Assembly (NCBI GenBank): GCA_965222125.1
Contig: CBDCTC010000006.1
Coordinates: 930,001 to 994,000, forward strand
DNA length: 64,000 nucleotides
Direction of reading: 5' to 3'
Source of the DNA: CAZENU01 sp965222125
GTDB taxonomy: Bacteria; Chloroflexota; Dehalococcoidia; Lucifugimonadales; CAZENU01
In this document: positions 33,346-40,704 of the stretch, piece after piece
Layout of the letters: each line of letters opens with the position of its first letter
How positions within the stretch are numbered: the stretch's first letter is position 1
The notes under the pieces: generated by a model
Database searches by the model: none
The model's input: the letters and a program-made list of their open reading frames with translations, nothing else
Told to the model about the DNA's origin: nothing
Position numbers and translations under genes: made by a program

Positions 33346-35157
33346 TCAGGCGCCCTCTCCGGTGGTGACCGACTGCAGGCGGGCGTAGAGGCCGTCGAGG
33401 GCCATCAGCTCGTCGTGGTTGCCCTCCTCTACCTTCCGACCATCCTCCAACACAACGATCCGGTCCGCGTTGCGCACCGTCGACAGCCGATGCGCTATCA
33501 CCAGTGCCGTTCGGCCGCGCAGCAGCTCCCCCAGAGCGCGCTGGATCTGCATCTCAGTGTGCGTGTCTATGTTCGCCGTAGCCTCGTCAAGGATCAGGAC
33601 GCGGGGGTCCGCCACCAGCGCCCGCGCGAAGCTGATCAGCTGGCGCTGACCCACGCTCAGGTTGCCGCCACGCTCCTGAAGCTCAGTGTCGTACCCATCC
33701 GACAGACGCTCGATGAACTCGTGCGCCCCAACCGCACGTGCCGCCGACTCCACCTCTTCGTCCGTCGCGTCCACCCGGTTGTAGCGGATGTTCTCACGCA
33801 CCGTCCCGCTGAACAGGTACGGCTCCTGCAGCACCACGCTCATCTGCCGACCCAGGGAGTCCTGGCTCAGATCGCGCACGTCGTGGCTGTCCACCGTTAT
33901 CCGGCCCTCGGTCACGTCGTAGAACCGCAACAGCAGCGACACCAGCGTCGTCTTGCCGGCTCCGGTGGGGCCGACGATCGCGACTGTCTGACCCGCCTTG
34001 GCCTCGAAGTCGACGCCCCGTAGCACCGGCGAATCGGGCTCGTAGGCGAAGCCAACTCCCTCGTAGCGGACGGCGACGCGAACGCTGTCCAGGCGCACGG
34101 CATCGGTTTTGTCCCGGATCGCCGGCTCGATGTCGAGTATCTCGAAGATGCGGGCTACGGAGACGACGCTGCTCTGAACCTGGCCGAAGTCGCGGGTCAG
34201 CCGCTCCATGGGCTCGAAGAACCGCTGCAGGTAGAGGGCGAAGGCGACGACCACGCCCGCCTCCAGTGAGCCGTCGAGCACCATGCTGCCGCCGAAGAAG
34301 ACGACCAGCGCGAGGCCGACCGCGTTGAGCGCCTCGACCGAAGGAAAGAGCGCCGCCAAGAACTTGGCCGACTTCAGGTTGGCGCCCAGGTTCTCGCGAT
34401 TGGCCTCGTCGAAGGTCTCGACATTGGCCTTCTCGCGGTTGAGGCTCTGGATCACGCGCACCGCGGTGAGACCCTCCTGAAGGCGAGCGTTGACATCGGC
34501 CACGGCCTGCCGGGCGCGCTCGAAGGACTTGCGGGCGTAGCGCTGCCAGAGCATCAGCAGCGGTATGACGACCGCGACGCACGCGAGAACGATCAGGGCC
34601 AGGCGTACGCTCATGACAAACATCGCGACGGTCACTCCGGCAAGGCTGATGACGTGCGCCACCGAGACGATCGTGATGTTCAGCATCTCCTGGAGCTGCT
34701 GTATGTCGTTCTGAACGCGGGACATGACCCGGCCCACCTGGTTGCGGTCGTAGAAGCCCATCGAAAGCCGGGTCAGGTGCGCAAAAAGGTCCGTCCTGAG
34801 CGCGTAGAGTACCCGCTGTCCCAGCACCACCAAGCTCCGGTGGTAGACCAGGTCGCTTACGTAGTGGACGAGGACGACCGCACCGAAAACCAGGACCAGG
34901 GAGTCGAGTCCGGCCAAGTCCGCGTCCTCCGCGACGATGTAGCCGTCGATGATCAGCTTGATGAACCAGGGAACGGCGACCAGCGTCGCCGTGAAGACGG
35001 CCATCGCGCCGAAGACGATCGCGACCGTGAGTCTGTGCACTCGAAGATAGCGCAGCAGCCGCCAGATCGTGCCGACGGTATGCAGACCGGTGCGGTGCTC
35101 GTCGTCGAGCAACGCTCCTTCCGATTTCCGCGGACTCGTGCCTGCGGTCGACATCAC
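33346..35157 (-). CDS. ABC exporter half-transporter with catalytic site, first pair
   Basis: Type IV ABC exporter subunit of 603 residues. Its nucleotide-binding domain has GPTGAGKTT near 394, LSVGQRQL near 500, LILDEATANID near 522 and AHRLS, the same set as in the 28802-30970 gene. The final 150 residues of that domain are almost identical between the two proteins, and the DNA includes an exact 87-base match, while the membrane domains have diverged. It lacks the extra C-terminal domain of its paralogue and ends soon after the nucleotide-binding domain. It overlaps its partner by four bases. Confidence 0.9.
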   Translation of the reverse strand: MMSTAGTSPRKSEGALLDDEHRTGLHTVGTIWRLLRYLRVHRLTVAIVFGAMAVFTATLVAVPWFIKLIIDGYIVAEDADLAGLDSLVLVFGAVVLVHYVSDLVYHRSLVVLGQRVLYALRTDLFAHLTRLSMGFYDRNQVGRVMSRVQNDIQQLQEMLNITIVSVAHVISLAGVTVAMFVMSVRLALIVLACVAVVIPLLMLWQRYARKSFERARQAVADVNARLQEGLTAVRVIQSLNREKANVETFDEANRENLGANLKSAKFLAALFPSVEALNAVGLALVVFFGGSMVLDGSLEAGVVVAFALYLQRFFEPMERLTRDFGQVQSSVVSVARIFEILDIEPAIRDKTDAVRLDSVRVAVRYEGVGFAYEPDSPVLRGVDFEAKAGQTVAIVGPTGAGKTTLVSLLLRFYDVTEGRITVDSHDVRDLSQDSLGRQMSVVLQEPYLFSGTVRENIRYNRVDATDEEVESAARAVGAHEFIERLSDGYDTELQERGGNLSVGQRQLISFARALVADPRVLILDEATANIDTHTEMQIQRALGELLRGRTALVIAHRLSTVRNADRIVVLEDGRKVEEGNHDELMALDGLYARLQSVTTGEGA

Positions 35158-36923
35158 TCCCCCTCTCGAACAGCCCGATAGGCCTCGTCAAGTGACCCTG
35201 CCTGCCGGGGCGCAAGCTGCCGATCGTGGATCCGGCGATAGTAACCGTCCTGGGCCAGCAGCCCGTCGTGGGTACCGCGCTCTACGATCCGGCCGCGGTC
35301 CAGAACGAGAATCTTGTCGGCGTTCCGGATGGTGGAGAGGCGATGCGCGATGACGAACGTCGTGCGGCCCTTCACGACCTCGGCCAGCGCCTTCTGGATC
35401 TGGTACTCCGTCCCGACGTCGACGCTGGACGTTGAGTCGTCGAGGATCAGGATGGGCGGGTCGAGCAGGATGGTCCGGGCTATGGCGAGCCGCTGACGCT
35501 GTCCGCCCGACAGCGTGATGCCGCGCTCGCCGACCCACGTCTCGTAGCCGTCCGGCAGCCCGACGATGAAGTCGTGAAGCTGGGCGACCTGGGCCGCCCG
35601 GGCGATCTCGTCCATTGATGGGTCGTCGGCCCCGTAGGCGATGTTGTCCCGGATGGTCGCGGCGAAGGCGAAGGGGTCCTGGAGGACGATGCCGACGTTG
35701 CGGCGCAGGGAGTCGAGAGTGGCGTCCCTTACGTCGACGCCGTCGAGCAGGACCCGCCCGTCGGTCGCGTCGTAGAACCTCGGCGCCATGTGCACGATGG
35801 TGCTCTTGCCCGAGCCGGGAGCGCCCAACAGCGCCACCAGCTCGCCGGGCCGCGCCTCGAAGTCGATGCCGTGGACGGCCGGCGCGTCGGCGCCGTACGC
35901 GAGAGAGACGTGCTCGAACCTGACGTGGCCGCGGGCCCGGGGCAGCTCCACGGCGTCGTCTCGCTCCGCCACCGGCGACTCCGCGTCGAGGACGTCGACG
36001 AGCCGCCGGCCGGCCGCCACGCCTCGCGTGAACGAGGTGACCATGAACCCGGCCCAGTAGATGTGTCCCCCAAGGACGCCCATGTAGAGCACGAAGGCCG
36101 CGGCATCGCCGGCGCTGAGGCGCCCGGCGGCCACCTCGCGCGCACCGATCCAGAGGACCGTGATGATCGCGGCGTTGACTATCAGCCCGGACAGCGCCTT
36201 CCGCGACGTGGACATGAGGCCGGCGGTGGTCAAGAGCTCGCGGACCGACGACGCGCTGGCCGCGAACTTCCCCTGCTCGAAGCGGGCGGACGCAAACCCT
36301 TTGACGACTCGTATGCCGGCCAGAGCTTCCTGGACCACCCGGGTCATCTGGCCGGTCTCTTCCTGGGCCGCGTGCCACGTCCGGACCATGGTCGGGACAA
36401 CCGCAAAGCTGCGCCACAGTGCGACAGCCGCGAAGGCGGCGCACACGAGACCGAGCTTCCAATTCATCAGCAGCATCAGCACGATGACCCCGGAGATGAA
36501 GACGACCAGATAGGCCGCGCGCCCGAACGCCCACGAGAGCTGCCTCACCGCGTCGACGTCGGAGGTGGCGCGGGACATGAGGTCGCCGGTCTGCTGCCGG
36601 TCGTGGAAGCCGAAGCTGAGGCTCTGTAGCTTCTTGTAGAAGTCGTTGCGCAGGTCGAAGGCGACCCTGTGGAGGACCATCTCGAGCAGGTATCCCTCGA
36701 TATAGCCGAACACGGCGCTGAGCGCCCCGACCCCGACGATCGCCAGGGCCAGGAGCAGGAGCTGGCTCCGCAGTCCGCTGGCGACGGCCTCGTCGATGGC
36801 CGTTCCCAGCAGCCTGGGGACCAGCATGAAGGACAGCGACGAGAGTACCGAAGCGGCGTAGCCGCCGGCGAGCGGCAGCTTGTGCCGCAGCCCGTAACCG
36901 GCCAGCCGAAGCAGTATCGTCAT
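35154..36923 (-). CDS. ABC exporter half-transporter with degenerate ATP site, first pair
   Basis: Type IV ABC exporter subunit of 589 residues. Walker A is GAPGSGKST near 368, the signature is LSGGQRQR near 467, and Walker B reads LILDDSTSSVD near 490 with Asp for the catalytic Glu. It is thus the non-catalytic partner, complementary to the downstream gene, and closely parallels 30967-32739. The ATG at 36923 has no strong ribosome-binding site of its own. It overlaps the stop of a nine-codon mini-ORF (ATGA), suggesting that its translation depends on the leader region described at 36920-37085. Confidence 0.9.
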   Translation of the reverse strand: MTILLRLAGYGLRHKLPLAGGYAASVLSSLSFMLVPRLLGTAIDEAVASGLRSQLLLLALAIVGVGALSAVFGYIEGYLLEMVLHRVAFDLRNDFYKKLQSLSFGFHDRQQTGDLMSRATSDVDAVRQLSWAFGRAAYLVVFISGVIVLMLLMNWKLGLVCAAFAAVALWRSFAVVPTMVRTWHAAQEETGQMTRVVQEALAGIRVVKGFASARFEQGKFAASASSVRELLTTAGLMSTSRKALSGLIVNAAIITVLWIGAREVAAGRLSAGDAAAFVLYMGVLGGHIYWAGFMVTSFTRGVAAGRRLVDVLDAESPVAERDDAVELPRARGHVRFEHVSLAYGADAPAVHGIDFEARPGELVALLGAPGSGKSTIVHMAPRFYDATDGRVLLDGVDVRDATLDSLRRNVGIVLQDPFAFAATIRDNIAYGADDPSMDEIARAAQVAQLHDFIVGLPDGYETWVGERGITLSGGQRQRLAIARTILLDPPILILDDSTSSVDVGTEYQIQKALAEVVKGRTTFVIAHRLSTIRNADKILVLDRGRIVERGTHDGLLAQDGYYRRIHDRQLAPRQAGSLDEAYRAVREGE

Positions 36924-36949
36924 CTCGTTGCGGTCCGTTTGCGGGGCAT
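36920..36949 (-). CDS. nine-residue mini-ORF coupled to the first ABC gene
   Basis: ATG 36949 with GGGAGG nine bases upstream encodes MPRKRTATR and stops at TGA 36920-36922, which overlaps the ATG of the ABC gene. The ribosome-binding site is the 3' arm of the second leader hairpin (36959-36974). The mini-ORF could therefore carry ribosomes to the ABC start only when the hairpin is open. The small size makes chance a real alternative. Confidence 0.4.
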   Translation of the reverse strand: MPRKRTATR

Positions 36950-36958
36950 AAGAAAAGA

Positions 36959-37020
36959 CCTCCCGATCGGGAGGCTTTCGAAAAGACGCGACAGCGCGCT
37001 GTCGGGCCTAATACCTCCCC
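36959..37020 (-). promoter_or_regulatory. attenuator with two hairpins and a competing antiterminator pairing
   Basis: Read on the minus strand: GGGGAGG (37020-37014) at the end of the leader ORF, then a perfect 16-base palindrome CGACAGCGCGCTGTCG (37004-36989) followed by CGTCTTTTC, then a second palindrome CCTCCCGATCGGGAGG (36974-36959) followed by TCTTTTCTT. GGGAGG in the leader ORF can pair with CCTCCC, the 5' arm of the second hairpin, and would open it. The second hairpin acts both as a likely terminator and as a lock on the GGGAGG ribosome-binding site of the mini-ORF. The T tracts are short, so termination may be partial. Confidence 0.6.
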
Positions 37021-37085
37021 AATCCACCGGTCGCGCGGTGGAAGGCGGTCGGATTCGTGAATATGTTGTCGACGCGTCGCGTCAT
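37008..37085 (-). CDS. 25-residue leader peptide of the first ABC exporter operon
   Basis: ATG 37085 to TAG 37008. The peptide begins MTRRVDNIF, continues TNPTAFHRA and ends TGGLGRY. GAGGGC lies just upstream as a ribosome-binding site. The last codons (GGG AGG) contain the sequence that competes for the second hairpin, so where a ribosome pauses on this ORF would decide whether the hairpin forms. The arrangement resembles the leader-controlled BmrCD exporter of Bacillus subtilis in logic, though no sequence relation is claimed. It lies between the 2-hydroxyacid dehydrogenase stop and the ABC genes. Confidence 0.55.
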   Translation of the reverse strand: MTRRVDNIFTNPTAFHRATGGLGRY

Positions 37086-37198
37086 CGTACGCCCTCTGGC
37101 GTTAGGTCTCGGAGTATGGGCTGGAGCGTGCGGAAGCTTAGCACGCCTGAAAGCCAGACGGCAACGCCGCGGCGCGGGCGGCTTGACGATGCAGTGCT

Positions 37199-38203
37199 TC
37201 AGTCAGACTTCAGGGGGAGTTTGGAGAGCACGTCGGGGTTGACGAGATTGAGCGGCATGCGCCCAGTCAGCACCCGCGCCACCTCCTGGCCGCATCTGAC
37301 CGGGACCGACGAGATGGCGGGATCGGAGAAGTATGCGGTGTGAGGCGTGAGCACCACGTTGTCGAGCTTCATCAGCGGGTCGTCGGGATCGGGCGGCTCG
37401 AACTCCTGAACGTCCAGTCCGGCGCCCTCGATCCAGCCCTCCGTGAGCGCCCTCACGAGCGCCGCGTGCTCGACGATGGGGCCGCGGGCGGTATTGATCA
37501 GGTACGCCGTCGACTTCATCGCGCGGAAGGCCGCCTCGTCGAACAGGTGGAACGTCTCCTCCGTCCGCGGGCAGTGGACCGAGACGTAGTCGGACCGCGC
37601 CAGGAGCTTGTCGAAACCGACCCGCTCGACCCCGTATTCGGCGAACACCGCGTCGGGGACATATGGGTCGGCGGCAACGACGTCCATCTCGAACGCCGCG
37701 GCGCGGCGCGCCAACACGCGGCCGGTGTTGCCGAGTCCGACCAGGCCAACAGTCTCGCCGTGCAGGCTGCCCACGGGCGACGGGGTGATCGGCTCCCACT
37801 TGCCGCCCCTGATGTCGCGGTCGAGCACAAGGAGCCTGCGGTTACAGGCCAGCATGAGCGCGAAGGCGTGGTTGGCCACCTCCTTGATCCACAGGTCGGG
37901 GAGGTTGACCACGGCGATTCCCAGCTCGGTGGCGGCGTCGACGTCGACCACGTCCACTCCGATGCCGGTCCTCAGTATCACCTTGCAGCGCTCGAGCGCC
38001 TCGAGCACCCGCCGGGGCATGGGCGACTCGCGGTTGATCACGCCGTCGGCGTGGCGGGCGGCTTCGAGCACCTCGTCCGGATCGTCGGTGTACGGGACGA
38101 CGACGTGACGCGCTCCGACGCGCTCGAGCTCGATCCGTTCGGGCTCCATCGTGTCGCGTGGGTGTACCCCGATGCGAACGACGGTGTGTTTCATCTCTGA
38201 CAT
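37199..38203 (-). CDS. D-isomer-specific 2-hydroxyacid dehydrogenase
   Basis: NAD-dependent dehydrogenase of 334 residues that interconverts 2-hydroxy and 2-oxo acids. The substrate domain has RTGIGVDVVD. The NAD domain has GLVGLGNTGRVLA near 153. The catalytic set is complete: Arg in NTARGPIVE, Glu in LDVQEFEPPDP and His in LTPHTAYFS. It belongs to the phosphoglycerate dehydrogenase/CtBP-like branch, and without an ACT domain it is not the full-length, serine-regulated SerA. The true substrate is open (glycerate, hydroxypyruvate and phosphoglycerate are all possible). Transcripts leaving this gene would enter the ABC leader region. Confidence 0.87.
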   Translation of the reverse strand: MSEMKHTVVRIGVHPRDTMEPERIELERVGARHVVVPYTDDPDEVLEAARHADGVINRESPMPRRVLEALERCKVILRTGIGVDVVDVDAATELGIAVVNLPDLWIKEVANHAFALMLACNRRLLVLDRDIRGGKWEPITPSPVGSLHGETVGLVGLGNTGRVLARRAAAFEMDVVAADPYVPDAVFAEYGVERVGFDKLLARSDYVSVHCPRTEETFHLFDEAAFRAMKSTAYLINTARGPIVEHAALVRALTEGWIEGAGLDVQEFEPPDPDDPLMKLDNVVLTPHTAYFSDPAISSVPVRCGQEVARVLTGRMPLNLVNPDVLSKLPLKSD

Positions 38204-38239
38204 GGTTGTTTGGTACGCGGTGGCGGCCGGGGCGGAATT

Positions 38240-40636
38240 CTAGGGCACGTTCGAGTCGGGTGTCAAAGCCAGCAGCGGCGATATGACCGCCAGCGCGGCC
38301 AAGTACAGCGCGGCCGCGATGCCGACGGCCCACGTGAAACCCAGCGCCATAGCCACGAACACGACCAGTACCGCGCCCAGGACAGACGCGGCGCCGTTGA
38401 TTCCCCACGCCCACGGCACGAGGTGACGGGAGACGCGGGAGACGACGGCGAGGCCGGTGGGAAGCGGCATGCCCATGAGCACGCCCGGCACCGCCATCAT
38501 GCACGCCGTGACGGCGACGCGCGTCCCCAGGGACGCGCCCAGGAGCGCGTCGAACAGCGGCGATTGGACCAGCAGCAGCACGGCCAGCGCGACGGGCGCG
38601 CCGAGCAGGCCGACGGCGAGCCTGGCCGGCCGCCGAAGCGGCAGCTTCGAGGACGCGTACGAGCCGAACCCTGCGAATACGAGGAGGGAGGCCAGCACGA
38701 CGGGAATGGAGTACCCGGGGTGGCCGAGAAACAGGACGAAGCGCTGCATCATGCTGATCTCGACGAACATGAACGCCACGCCGATCAGGGCGAAGTAGGC
38801 GGCCGCCGACCACCAGCGGTCGACGCGGAGCCCACGTCGCCTGAACAGCGCGAGCGGACCCAGGATCAGCACAGCGGACAGCAGCGCGCCCACGCCGAGC
38901 ATACTGCCGAGCACGGTGACGGCCACAGGCCGGTTGACGCCCCTCAGCGACTCGTCCACCTCGCCGAAGTCGTCCAGGAAGCGGGACCACCTGTAGTACT
39001 CGAAGAAGAACGGCCGGTCGTCGTAGACCGGCGCGACGTTGTAGGGGTACGCGTCGAGGAACTCCGCCTCCCGGCCGGCGGCGAAGGCCGCGAGCATCTC
39101 AGAGTAGGCCGAATTCGTCTCGACCCCCGGCGCCGCGAAGATGATGCCGTCCGCCTCCGCGGCGACCTCCTCGAGCGCGGCTACCTCGGCCGGCGTCAGC
39201 GGCGAGCGCTTGGTCAGCACCATGGCCAGCACGGGGTTCAGGCTCATGACGGCGATGTGGTCGGCCGGCTCGGCCGCGCCCAGGTCGTCGAGGGCCCGGT
39301 AGGCGATGGAGACCACGCGAAGCGTCTCCCGAGCCGGTGTGAGCCGGAACCGGGACACCGCCAGGATGCCGTCGTCTTCGAGATGCGAGAGCAGGTCCCG
39401 GAAGGCCTCCACGGTGTAGACGTAGTTCTCCGAAAGGACGTAAGCGCCCGAGGATAGCCCGGCCCAGGTGACGACACCGGTCATCTGTATCACGTCGAAT
39501 TGGCGTCCCGAGCGCCGCACGAAGCTGCGTCCCTCGCCCACGACAGCCTCGGCCAGAGGCGACTGGTAGATGTGGCCTGCGAACTCGGCGTAGGTGTCGC
39601 GGCCGATCTCCAACATGGCGGGATTCAGCTCGACGCCGGTGACCGACGACGCGCCCATCTGATGGGCAACGAAGATCTCGTGGCCGCCGCCGGGCCCGAT
39701 GATGAGCACGTCGGCGCCGGGCCTGAGCAGCATGGCCAGCTCGTAGTTGGTGAGCGCGGCCAGCTCCGGCCGCTCTACGCCGGCGCGGACGTCGGGCCTG
39801 CGGAAGACGTACGTCTGCGCGTCGCCGTCGACGGTCGCCACCTTGATCGAATCGCCGGACCAGCCGGGGAGGAAGGGGTGGACCGAGTCGTCGGCCTCGA
39901 CGACGTCGATCCGCGAGATGGGCGTCCAGCGCGTCTCGACGATCCGGGCGCCGTCGAGCTCCATCGTCTCCGCGAGCGTCTTCGTGCCGGCGGGGCGGGC
40001 CGGCACCACCTCGTCAGCCCAGGGCACCGCGGCCGCGAGAACCACGGCGACGGCCACGGTCGTCTCGCGCAGCCGACCGGGGCCCGAGCCGAGTGCGAAG
40101 ACGACCCCCGCCGAGGCGAGTACGGCGGCCATCGCCAGGAGAGCGCGAGGGGCGCCCAGCGGCTCGATGAGGTAGTAGAAGAGGTAGCAGCCGAGGGCGG
40201 ACCCGGCGAGGTCGACGAAATAGACCGTCCCGATGCGGTGCACCCACACCGTGAACACTATCGCCAGCGCGAGTCCGGCGAACAGGAACGGCGCCACGAA
40301 CACCGCATAGTAGAGGGCCAGGGCGGCGTAGTCCCAACCGAACAGATCGAAGGTGTCCAGTCGGACCCGCGCGGCCAATGCGAATGCCGCCACCGTAGCC
40401 AAGCCCGCGGCGCTCGCCGACGCGGCCAGCCACGCCTCCCACCGTGGCAGTATCCGCTCGCTCTGGGCGGCGAGCAACGCGCCACCGGCTCCGAGCCCGA
40501 GCAGCGCGGTGGATATCACCATGTAGGCCAGGTGGTGCCACAGCATGAACGACAGCAGCCGCATCTGGAGCAGCTCGATGCACAAGACGGCCGCCGTCAG
40601 CAGAAAGAGGCCCGTATAGAGAAATCGGGGTCTCAT
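38240..40636 (-). CDS. spermidine-synthase-like membrane protein
   Basis: Large protein of 798 residues that combines membrane spans with a polyamine-synthase-like methyltransferase fold. About six or seven spans come first (YTGLFLLTAAVLCIELLQMR onward). A soluble middle part has VLIIGPGGGHEIFVA and TGVELNPAMLEIG, the nucleotide-binding loop and acidic end of strand 2 of spermidine synthases. Then a further six or seven spans follow (AAYFALIGVAFMFVEISMMQRF, shown in part). Proteins of this layout are common in Chloroflexota and Deltaproteobacteria, but their reaction is not established. The gene is alone in its gap, with priA 68 bases upstream on the same strand. Confidence 0.8.
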   Translation of the reverse strand: MRPRFLYTGLFLLTAAVLCIELLQMRLLSFMLWHHLAYMVISTALLGLGAGGALLAAQSERILPRWEAWLAASASAAGLATVAAFALAARVRLDTFDLFGWDYAALALYYAVFVAPFLFAGLALAIVFTVWVHRIGTVYFVDLAGSALGCYLFYYLIEPLGAPRALLAMAAVLASAGVVFALGSGPGRLRETTVAVAVVLAAAVPWADEVVPARPAGTKTLAETMELDGARIVETRWTPISRIDVVEADDSVHPFLPGWSGDSIKVATVDGDAQTYVFRRPDVRAGVERPELAALTNYELAMLLRPGADVLIIGPGGGHEIFVAHQMGASSVTGVELNPAMLEIGRDTYAEFAGHIYQSPLAEAVVGEGRSFVRRSGRQFDVIQMTGVVTWAGLSSGAYVLSENYVYTVEAFRDLLSHLEDDGILAVSRFRLTPARETLRVVSIAYRALDDLGAAEPADHIAVMSLNPVLAMVLTKRSPLTPAEVAALEEVAAEADGIIFAAPGVETNSAYSEMLAAFAAGREAEFLDAYPYNVAPVYDDRPFFFEYYRWSRFLDDFGEVDESLRGVNRPVAVTVLGSMLGVGALLSAVLILGPLALFRRRGLRVDRWWSAAAYFALIGVAFMFVEISMMQRFVLFLGHPGYSIPVVLASLLVFAGFGSYASSKLPLRRPARLAVGLLGAPVALAVLLLVQSPLFDALLGASLGTRVAVTACMMAVPGVLMGMPLPTGLAVVSRVSRHLVPWAWGINGAASVLGAVLVVFVAMALGFTWAVGIAAALYLAALAVISPLLALTPDSNVP

Positions 40637-40704
40637 CGGACTACACGGGCCGGCCCGTCACGCGACGGCGACCGGCCGACGGAGCGGGGCGGCGTCGAGG
40701 TTGC

